Assembly (NCBI GenBank): GCA_963921195.1
Contig: OY992537.1
Coordinates: 204,190,581 to 204,254,580 of the forward strand
Length of the DNA: 64,000 nt
From: Pegoplata infirma
Taxonomy: Eukaryota > Arthropoda > Insecta > Diptera > Anthomyiidae
Reading direction: 5' to 3'
Part shown: piece after piece, positions 45,528 through 55,069 of the stretch
Layout of the letters: the number at the start of each line of letters is the position of its first letter
Position numbering within the stretch: the first letter of the stretch is position 1
Position numbers and translations under genes: made by a program
Notes under the pieces: model-generated
What the model was told of the DNA's origin: nothing
Seen by the model: only the letters and a program-made list of their open reading frames with translations
Database searches by the model: none

Positions 45528-46006
45528 TCACTGCACTATGGCCGAAAACCCCCAAGACGCGGCAAAAAATATTTCATGCCAAATTTGGTAAAAAATCTTC
45601 TTCTGCCAAAATATTTGATTTGAGAAAAAATGGGAGTTCCACGACACCTTTTTCTAGTGGTCCGCCCATATGGGGGATTTTATTAAAAAAATAATGCTCA
45701 CAAAACTGTATTTACTAAAAATATCCCTTTATAATTTTTAGTGTCCGACCGAATATTCGTTGGGCCAAAAAGCCCTATTCGGCCCATATTCGGTTTCGAT
45801 CACATTTTTGGTCAAATATGGCCGAATACCGAATAATTGATGAAAATTGATGAAAAACATATGTAATAGGGATATAACTTTTGAACATTTTTTGAAAATA
45901 TCAAAAAATGCAGGCTGTGGAGAGCATGAAAAACAACAAAAATTGGCGTTCACCCTTTTCGCTGGCTTACAAAAGTTTCCTCATGAACCTTTTTAAATGT
46001 TGGTAT

Positions 46007-47952
46007 GTATATGGGGCATTCCATGTGAAATCGGACACTTTGAAAAACTTTTTTTTTAGATTTTCCCAATTTGTTTACAGTTTTTAGTACCCTTCGAAAA
46101 CTCCTTCGTGGTAAATTTTCAGATTTTTTTGATGACCCGTTCAAAAGATATCGAATTTTTAAAAATTGGTAGTTTGTTCCTTTACTCAAACTTCTTTTAA
46201 TCATAACTTCTTCAATAATGGTCCAAATTTCAAATTTTTTTTTTTCAAAATTTTTGTTTTTTTACGTACTTTCTAAAAAAAATCCCAAAAAATTCTTAAA
46301 AGCGCTCTAGTATGCGATTTTTAAGTTTTAAAATTTAAATCTCATTTTTGAAAATGTTTGTACTCTTCGATTTTTTTGTGCAAAACCTCTATCAATTCTA
46401 CAAATTTTTTGCCCAGGAAGATCGTGGGATAACGATTATTACTATTTTTAAAAATTTTTTGGAAAAATTTTATTGTAATTTTCCAATCTTAAAATCATTT
46501 CTACTGCTCCAATGGTGCGTCATAGAGGGGTCCTTTATAAGACCGACCCCCATTAATTTTTACGTCTTAACATTTCTTTGGAACAAACTAATACCCTATC
46601 TCCAATTTTTAAAGGGGCTCCCACACAAAACGACATTTTTTTAAATTCGTTCCAACCGCTCTAACTGCCCTAATAGTACCCTTAGAGCAACAAAATGTAT
46701 GACCGACCCACAATATTTTTTTAGTCCAAACATTTTCTCTGAACACACCTAGCCTCTATCTTTAACTGTTAAGGTGGTCCCCATACAATTTTTTTTATTT
46801 TTTGTAAATTTGTTTTATTTAATCAGCTTCTACCGGTCTAATGGTGCGTCCGAGAGGGGTCATTAGTGAGACCGACCCCCATTTATTTTTACCCAACAAC
46901 ATTTTTTCAAACATACCTACGCCCTATCTCCATTCCCTAAGTAGGCTCCCATACAAAATTACATTTTTTTAAAATTTGCTCCAACTGTTATTTGTATGGG
47001 AGCCTACTTAGGGAATGGAGATAGGGCGTAGGTATGTTTTGAAAAAATGTTATAGGGTAAAAATAATTGGAGGCGGTCCCACTAATGACCCCTCTCTGAC
47101 GCACCATTGGACCGGTAGAAGCTGATTAAATAAAACAAATTTACAAAAAATAAAAAAAATTGTATGGGGACCGCCATAACAGTTAAAGATAGAGGCTAGG
47201 TGTGTTCAGAGAAAATGTTTGGACTAAAAAAATATTGTGGGCCGGTCATACATTTTGTTGCCCTAAGGGCACTATTAGGGCAGTTAGAGCGGTTGGAACG
47301 AATTTAAAAAAATGTCGTTTTGTGTGGGAGCCCCCTTAAAAACTGGAGATAGGGTATTAGTTTGTTCCAAAGAAATGTTAAGACGTAAAAATTAATGGGG
47401 GTCGGTCTTATAAAGAACCCCTCTATGACGCACCATTGGAGCAGTAGAAATGATTTTAAGATTGGAAAATTACAATAAAATTTTTTTTAAAAATTTTTAA
47501 AAATAGTAATAATCGTTATCCCACGATCTTCCTGGGCAAAAAATTTGTAGAATTGATAGAAGTTTTACATAAAAAAATTTCAAAAAAATCGAAGAGTACA
47601 AACATTTTCAAAAATGAGATTTAAATTTTAAAACTTAAAAATCGCATACTAGAGCGCTTTTAAGAATTTTTTGGGATTTTTTTTAGAAAGTACGTAAAAA
47701 AACAAAAATTTAAAAAAAAAAAAATTTTAAATTTGGACCACTATTGAAGAAGTTATGATTAAAAGAAGTTTGAGTAAAGGAACAAACTACCAATTTTTAA
47801 AAATTCGATATCTTTTGAACTGGTCATCAAAAAAATCTGAAAATTTACCACGAAGGAGTTTTCGAAGGGTACTAAAAACTGTAAACAAATTGGAAAAATC
47901 TAAAAAAAAAGTTTTTCAAAGTGTCCGATTTCACATGGAATGCCCCATATAC
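46007..47952. mobile_element. Full-length palindromic (foldback) element, 1.95 kb
   Basis: GTATATGGGGCATTCCATGT at the left is mirrored by 'acatggaatgccccatatac' at the right. The two arms (about 955 bp each) stay near-identical through to a loop of about 30 nt at 46962-46989. Landmarks such as 'cgtgggataacgattattac', 'taatggtgcgtc' and 'gggagcctacttagggaatg' occur in both arms in reverse order. No convincing target duplication or ORF was found; overlapping open frames occur symmetrically on both strands and are shadows of the palindrome. Confidence 0.9.
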
Positions 47953-49503
47953 AGAAAAAAATTACGCATTTTAATATTAATATAAAAATACTAAACTTTC
48001 TTTGGTTACAATATTTTTTCATGTTAAAAATTTCATTTTCCCACAAAATATCAAAAAATGAGAAAAACAGATGCACAGTGGGGCAAGATGGATTTTTTTG
48101 TTCTATTTTTTTGTAGGCCGACATTTTTAACTGATTTTAAATATTTTTTTGCTGTTTGTAGTTTATTTTTTAGCGTTTACAAGCGAAAAAACTGAATACA
48201 TTATAAATTTTATAATATGTATGAAATACAAATGATTTGAACATTTTTTTTCTGGATTGGGATTTAGAAAAAGAGGTTTATGCGGAAGGTTTTTGTTTCG
48301 AAATGTCACAAGTAAAGTGGTTAAGGCATCAGTACATCACTGGCCATTACGTAGGCATAGGTCCGAAATTCGGGTATACCCCAAATATTCAAGTAGAAAA
48401 ACACTTTATAAGTGATAGTAGTTTATTAAAAATATTATTATTTTTAGTAAATTACATTTTTTAATAATTTAAAAAAATAATTGTTTAATTTTGAGTGTAA
48501 AATTTTTTTTGAGTGTATAATTTTTTTGAGTGTAAAAAATTTTTTTGAGCTTAAAAAATTTTTGAGTGAAAGAAACACTGTAAAATATTTTTGTAGCTTA
48601 TCACTAAGTTTCAAAAGCGTTTTTACTGTGTTTTTCAACACGTGAATTTTCGATAAAAAAAACCCGTCCAAAAATAAAGGTTTTTCAAGTAACTCATTTA
48701 TTCGGACTCGTTCGCATACAATATTATCATACCATAAAACAAGTGGTTTCTACTCGCATTAACGCCACTTTCTTTGAGAATTTTGAAATTTGGGGGAATT
48801 CTTAAAAATTTTGTCGATCTCGTTCTGTTGTTGCCATTTTAGTTCGCCCATTCATGTTTTTTCCATAGTTCTAAATGGTATTTAGATAATTGCATACAGA
48901 AGTTTTCCCCCTCTCTATTATTTCCACGATTTCAACGGCCTTTAGCAATTTGCACTTCAAAGTCAGTTCTTTTTCCTTTTTGGAAGAGCTAAGAGCATTA
49001 TGAGTCCCATTTTCATTAAAATTCGAATCAAAATTGTTTTTTTTTTTATTATTTGAGGGATTGCTATTCATTAAAAATTGGATTTAGGTCCTACTTGATC
49101 TGAATTCCAAAATTCCTTATTCAAGTGATTCAAAAAAAAAAAAACTAGTGATTTTTTAACAAGTTGTGGAAAAATATTTTTTTAAAGGACTTCTTTCAGT
49201 CTTTAGATTATTGTTATTGTTTGACATGATTAGCTAGATAATGGGCTTTATCGGTGCATTTAATATTTTTCCGCTTATTTGTTACTTAGATTTATTCGAT
49301 TAAAAAGTGAAAAACTGGATTCCTTATTGATGTGATTCGCAGTGTAGGTTGATTTAATTAGATTAATCACAAGTTGAAAAAAATGCTGCTTTATTTGAGA
49401 CGATATTTATGAATTTGATTATGTATGATTTTATTAACTAACATGTTTTAAATATGAAAAATGTTGGAATATGTATGAGTTTATTTTTTTTTTCTTTTTT
49501 TAG
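47953..49503. other. End of the third large intron
   Basis: Contains an 'attttttttgagtgtaaaat' minisatellite (48485-48560), the reverse of the one inside family A at 30245-30330, so 48480-48680 is probably another minus-strand family-A remnant ('caacacgtgaattttcg' nearby supports this). The rest is unrecognised. It ends in a T-rich tract and TTTTTAG (49497-49503). Confidence 0.5.
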
Positions 49504-49557
49504 GAATACCTTCCAGTACGGTCAATTATGTAGATGGTTATGAAAGTCGAAGTAAAG
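49504..49557 (+). CDS. DIP-family protein, exon F (stalk after Ig3)
   Basis: A small 54-nt exon reading RIPSSTVNYVDGYESRSK. The acceptor is TTTTTTTAG, the donor GTATGT at 49558, phase 1 at both sides. It follows the Ig3 end TIKLY directly, as the 'RIP' that often follows the last Ig domain in DIPs. The rest has no domain and forms the start of the membrane-proximal stalk. It is too short for an ORF search to find and is supported by splice sites and frame continuity. Confidence 0.82.
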
Positions 49558-50420
49558 GTATGTAAAAGTTAAAAAGAAATTATATTCCATAAATTTGTCA
49601 ATTAAACAATGAGTTTAGTATGAATTTCAAGATATTTAAAGAAATAATTTTTAATTTTAAAGAAATAATCCAAATATTTCATAATTTGGTAAAAAATGTT
49701 CGTCCGTCTGCCTGCACGTTAAATCCCAAAACAAAAGTGCTAGAGCGCTAATATTTAGAATAAACCACCATAAGAAAAAATTTTGAGCTCAGAAACGGGT
49801 CAAACCGTACATAGCGGGAATAGTTCCCAATTGTTGAAATGATACAAGCTCAAAAATATATACCCAGGAAAATTTTTTGGAACAAATTCCTGGTTCAATA
49901 GATTCTTGAATACATTCTACTGTAATCTCAACAAAATTTTCTATGTAAAATTATTATTTAATTAAAAATTGAAAAAAAAACTACTTGCTTTAAAAAACGA
50001 TTGCTTTCGGGACAATTTCAAACAAAAATCATTGATTCTAGAATGTTGAGTAGAACCGGTTGCAGGGTATCGGAACCGATTATTTGGAACAGAAAATTTT
50101 GCTGGGCATTTTTTAAAATTTTTTCTTTTGATAAATCTATTTTTTTTTTTTTGTTAGACAAAAACTACACTCTTTTTTATCAATTAATAGTATAACAATG
50201 TTGCCTACTATAAGGATTCATAAAGCTGATAAAACTAAAGTATACTTTAGGGATTTGAGTTTATTTTGCATTACGCTATTACATAAAACTATTTATTTAA
50301 CTTATAATCAAATAGTAGTATATAAGATTTTTGCATTATATTTCTTTCTATTATACCCAAAAATTATTTTCTTTTTTTACCTTTATTTATTTTTCATTAA
50401 TTTTTTTTTTTAAAAAGCAG
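49558..50420. other. Intron (863 bp) containing a TIR element
   Basis: GTATGT to AAAAAGCAG. Apart from the element at 49863-50105, nothing is recognised. Confidence 0.7.
49863..50105. mobile_element. TIR element, CCCAGGAAAATTTT family, 243 bp
   Basis: CCCAGGAAAATTTTTTGGAA on the left and 'ttggaacagaaaattttgct' plus 'ggg' on the right are inverted. It has the same family ends as 40830-41556 and a lone end at about 34180. Confidence 0.6.
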
Positions 50421-50513
50421 GCAAAAAACGTATTAAATCCTCAGAACTGTATCATCAATCGAAAGTTACATCAAGTGAAAGTGAAGAAAATGAAAATCCA
50501 GGTAAACGAAAAG
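50421..50513 (+). CDS. DIP-family protein, exon G (hydrophilic stalk)
   Basis: The exon reads GKKRIKSSELYHQSKVTSSE and SEENENPGKRK: a basic start followed by a Ser/Glu/Asn-rich stretch with no domain, consistent with a flexible stalk between Ig3 and the membrane anchor. The acceptor is AAAAAGCAG. Two donors fit the frame: GTAAAC at 50502 and GTAAAT at 50514. Both leave phase 1, so choosing the first drops four residues (GKRK). I annotate the longer form. Neither donor is perfect and transcripts could settle use. Confidence 0.75.
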
Positions 50514-51300
50514 GTAAATTTTAAATAAATAAAACTCCAACCACTATTTTGAAAAACAATCCAACCCCTCCAACCCCCTTAAACAAATCAAAACATCATT
50601 TAATGTATAAAAAAAACTGCGAAACCATAAAAAAAAGAATTCCAAAACATTTCAACTGTAAATGACAAAATAACAAGTCTCTAGGGTATGATTAAATAAA
50701 TAAAACGAAATATTATGAAGCTATAATATGCCAAGAAAAAAAGGTTAAAAAGAAATTTTATTGTTGTATAAAAATGTTTCAAATTATTTTCGTATATCAA
50801 GATTAATAAGGTGCAAATAATACTGACACTAGGTAAATAGATAGAATTTTTTTTTGAAAAAATAATGAGCTACAAAAAAAATATTGTACAAAAGTTGATT
50901 TTTTTTTGTGGCATAATGGTAGGTAAATATTGTTAAAGGTGGTTAAATTTTTTTTTTGTAGGTTAATAATAGAAAAATTTAATGATAAGCAAATATTGTT
51001 GAGACTTAGCAAATATTTTCTAAGAAAATAAAGTGGGTTGAAAAGAAATAAAGGGAATCTATAAAAAAAACATGACAAATTCAAAATTAAAGCCTGGAAT
51101 TTTTTTGAGTGGCAAAAAAGTTTTTCTTCCGACTTTGTATGTCCGGGCAAATTTTTGTTCCCCTAAGACTAAAACTTATGTGGTATAAATTTAAAGCCCA
51201 CCAGAATTAATTATCCTGTGGCGCCCGGCAAACATAATTTCGGATTTTTGAAAATTTAAAAAAAAAATATATTTTTGCGAGAGAAAATATTTATTAAATG
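50514..51300. other. Start of the last intron, nothing recognised
   Basis: AT-rich sequence with long A/T runs. Minus-strand open frame 50803-51150 is low-complexity with no domain. Confidence 0.45.
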
Positions 51301-52062
51301 GGATTCGCTAAATGCGAATATCAAAGCAAATTTTTAAATCGATTTAACGGTTTTCGAATATCGCTGTTTAAAATTGCGATTTAACGTTCAAGAAATTTAA
51401 AAAAAATTAAAAATTTCTTTTTCTTGCCCCTTTTATAGAGCTTGAGACAATCCTTAATTTAAATTTAATTTGAGCCATATCCGATCATTTAAACCTTTGG
51501 TGCCCAACGATCAAGTTTTTGGATTTTTGGAAAATCAAAAATTATAATCTTGCAATACACCACTTTCATTCATTTTATTATGCTGAAAACGAATATCAAA
51601 AATTTTAAAATCGGTTAAACGGTTTTCGAGATATCGTCATTAGAAATTTAAAAAAAAATGCAAAAAATGGCATGTTTTTTACTATATCGTAAAGCTCAAA
51701 TTTAAGTTTCATTTAAACTTAATTTCTGCAAAACCAGACTATTTTAACCCACGGTGCATTTCGATAAAAGCTTTGAACATTTTCTAAAAAAATAAAAACT
51801 TTGATTGATTTAGCCCAAATTACACTGTACAACAATTTCAAACTTTTTCTAAAATTACGGTGTTCCGACCATTGATTATGGTAGAGGAGACAAAAAAATA
51901 TATTCGTCTGTCCACTTTTTGAAATATATCGGAATTTTATTTTAGAGTCGGTTAAAGTTTACCAGCTTTAACCTGTTCTTGCAGCATATTGGTATATAAA
52001 ACTTTATTTTCTTTACATCTGAGGTGTAGGAGTCAGTAATTTTTTAGCAAATATTAATTTTT
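51300..52062. repeat. Degenerate repeat with GGTTTTCGAGATATCG motif
   Basis: Two blocks, around 51310-51400 and 51585-51670, share 'cgaatatcaaa', 'aaatcggttaaacggttttc' and 'gatatcg'. They resemble the array at 7500-7990. Further sequence to 52062 is unrecognised. Confidence 0.4.
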
Positions 52063-52607
52063 TATACCCTACACCACTATGTGGTACAGGGTATAATGAG
52101 TTTGTGCTGATGTTTGTAACTACCTGAAATATTGGTCCTAGACCCACTTTTAAGTATACCGATCGACTCAGAATCACTTTTTGAGTCGATTTAGCAGGTA
52201 ACCATGATTCATCTACACAAATCAACATTCTGAATTTTAAAGAAATCGGGCCAGTTGTTCTTGTAGCCCCCCCCCCCCCCCCCATACAAACCATCTTCCC
52301 GATTTTCAAATAAATCTCTCAAATTTCATGAAAACAGAAAACATTTAATTAAAATTCTGTTTGTGTATGTTAAACGCGTACTTTAATAACCCTATCAAAT
52401 CTGATTATCATCGGCTGTTTATTTTCAATAAAAAGAAGCCTATTTCACTCAAATTTGATTTGAGAGTGTTTTTTACACTTATTAAAGAGTTGACAAAATA
52501 TAGATTTAATCGGTGCATGTTTGAACTTGGGTCCCATATTCCGGGAAACTATGGTGTAGGGTATTATATGGTCAGTCATGACCGACCATAATTTTCTTTC
52601 TTGTTTT
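52063..52607 (+). mobile_element. Helentron/mini-me-like element, family B, with poly-C tract
   Basis: It starts at 'tataccctacaccactatgt', has the 'gagtcgatttagc' site with the GTCY run lost, and ends with GGTCAGTCATGACCGACCAT plus 'ttctttcttgtttt'. A run of 17 C residues (52267-52283) lies where other copies have 'gctcccatac'. Confidence 0.65.
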
Positions 52608-52617
52608 CCTTAGAAAG

Positions 52618-52720
52618 CTTTGTTATAGATGCACCGATAACCAGTTTTCTTTTAAAAGTCTTCGCATCGATAACTAATGATCTTTAGACAAGTTTTTTTA
52701 TCGATATTAATAAATTTTTT
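52618..52720. repeat. Short ATCGATAAC-repeat patch
   Basis: Contains 'caccgataaccagttttctt', 'gcatcgataacta' and 'tatcgatattaat', related to the larger field at 63240-64000. Confidence 0.5.
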
Positions 52721-52900
52721 TTTGTTTGTGTTTTTCTGATTGAAGAAGAAAATTGTGTCTTCTAAAGATTAAATTAAATGTGGATTTACCCTAGACCATG
52801 GTTTCTGTAGCCACTTCTACGTCATCAGTAGGCAATTACATTAAATTGATTATTTGATATTTGCTAGAAAAATTCTTTATATGTTTTTTATCAAGACTAG

Positions 52901-52980
52901 CCTGACATGAGCTTCGAACCTGTGTCGTTAAATCACTCATGTTTTGTATACCGAAGCTTTAACCACTAGGCTATACTCGG
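52901..52980 (-). ncRNA. tRNA-like sequence (tRNA-derived SINE head or tRNA pseudogene)
   Basis: On the minus strand, box A is TAGCCTAGTGGTTAAAGC and box B is AGGTTCGAAGCTC about 45 nt later, the normal internal RNA polymerase III promoter layout. The intervening anticodon region is irregular ('atacaaaacatgagtg') and the acceptor stem does not pair well by eye, so a functional tRNA is doubtful. Confidence 0.55.
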
Positions 52981-53435
52981 TGTACAAACATCAGTGACTA
53001 AACGTCGTTTGTTTTTAACTCACAGTAGGTTTCGTGTGACGTATGCAGAAATGCTTTTTCTCTAACTCAAGCAATGCATTTAATCTAGAGACCAATAACA
53101 ATTTTCTTAATCTTTCATTTACTTTATTTTATGCAAACTTTACTATAGCGGAGAATTTTTTGTTCTTCACACTACAGTAACGCATAGTTAAAGTGAATTG
53201 CCCACACCAGCGACATTTGTCAGTATTTCTATTTATTATATTTTTTTATTATAAATTTTCGCTAGAAAATTTTGTTTTGAAAACCTCGACAACTTATTAT
53301 ACCCTCCACTCTGGTGATAGAGGGTATATATAAGTTTGTCATTCCGTATGTAACACATTGAAATATTGGTTTAGGACCCCATAAAGTATATATATTCATG
53401 ATCCTTGATCGATTTTAAGTCGATCTAGCGATGTC

Positions 53436-53466
<31 letters not shown>

Positions 53467-54109
53467 CTGTCTGTTGAAATCACGTTTTTGGCAATACTCC
53501 GAAACCGATTTAAACGCTTGGAGTACCAAAAGTTGCGTAATTTTCCCAGGCAAAAACTGATGTATTTTTTTTTAAATCGGTTAAGTATTTTAAAAGTTAT
53601 GAGCGAATTACTAAAAAACACATAGTTTTTTTTCAACATAACCCTAAATTAACTCATATTTTGTGTGATATATAAGAAAGAAAACGGAAATGAAAAAAAA
53701 AAACTGAGAAAAAGGAAAAAAATCTTTACAAAAAAGCTTTAAAATATGTAAAACAAAATCGAAATTTAATTAAAAAAAGTTCGTTAAGTAATAATAAAAA
53801 GATTAATAGTTATTTTTATATAGCATGTGTGTGTGTGTGTCCATTTTTTGCTTCGTCATATTAACGGGGTTGCCAGACTTTTTTTTTGCTTTGTCGCCAA
53901 ATCGGATGTAAAATATCGCCAAAATTAAATTTTGTTCAGATTTCTTAAAAAAAAAAATATTTTCATTTAAAAAATAAATTTTGTTAAATAATAAAAGACA
54001 GAAATAAACTTTATGGCAAAAATCGCCCAAATCCGGAAAATTTATATATATATAAAAGAGTAATATGACTGACTGACATACACATTCATCATCGCCCAGC
54101 CCAAACCGC

Positions 54110-55020
54110 TGAAGTTAGAGACTTGAAATTTGGACTGTAGTTTGACCTTCCGGAATAAAGATCCACTAAGGCTGGATTTTTGCCAATGTTGATTCTAAGG
54201 GGGTAAAAGGGTAAAAAACTGTACTTTTGGTACTTTTTATATCTCCCGATATAATGGTCGCAGAGACTTGAAATTTGGACTGTATGTTACCCTCCCGCAA
54301 TATAGATCCACTATGGCTGGAGTTTAGCCAATGGTAAGGGGTTAAAAATGGTAAAAAACTGTACTTTTGGTACTTTTTAAATCTTCTGATATAATGATCA
54401 TAGAGACTTGAAATTTGGACTGTATGTTCACCTCCCGGAATATAGATCCATTAAGGCTGGATTTTTGCCAGTGTTAATTCTAAGGGGGTCAAAAGGGTAA
54501 AAAACTGTACTTTTGGTGCTTTTTATATCTCCTGAAATAATGGTCATAGAAACTTGAAATTTGGACAGTATGTTCACATCCTAGAATATAGATCCAGTAC
54601 GGCTGGATTATTGCCAATGTTGATTCTAAGAGGGTAAAAAGGAAAAAATCTGTACTTTTGGCACCTTTTATATTTCCTTAAAAAATTGTCACAAAGACTT
54701 GAAATTTGGACTGTATGTTCACCTCCCGGAATATAGATCCCCTAAGGCTGGGTTTTTGCCAATGATTTTTCTAATAGGGTAAAATGGTTAAAATATGTAC
54801 TTTTGTTACATTTTATATTTCCTTAAATAATGGTACTAGAAAATGGAAATTTGCAATGTCGGTTCACCTTCTGGAAAAAAGATTCACTAAGGCTCGGGTT
54901 TTGCCAATGCTGATTCTACTGGGGTAAAATGGGTAAAAAAGTACTTTTGGTACTTTTTTTTATTTACTGAAATTTTATTCAAACTTGAAATTTAGAATGT
55001 AGGATCCTTTAGTGAAATAA
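54110..55020 (+). repeat. Tandem repeat, about 145-bp unit, about 7 copies
   Basis: 'acttgaaatttggactgta' begins at 54121, 54266, 54406, 54552 and 54697, with degenerate versions near 54840 and 54983 (spacing 140-146). Each unit includes 'tagatccactaaggctgg', 'tttttgccaatgttgattct' and 'gtacttttggtactttttat'. Divergence grows toward the satellite side. Confidence 0.9.
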
Positions 55021-55069
55021 AACATTCTGGAACAAGTACTTTCCGAAAATTCTGTACCGTTTTCAAAAA

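Noticed and set aside
45950..47985. Near-identical open frames at 45950-46204 (minus) and 47755-47985 (plus)
   Set aside because: They are the same sequence in the two arms of the 1.95-kb palindrome. Duplication, not selection, explains the similarity.
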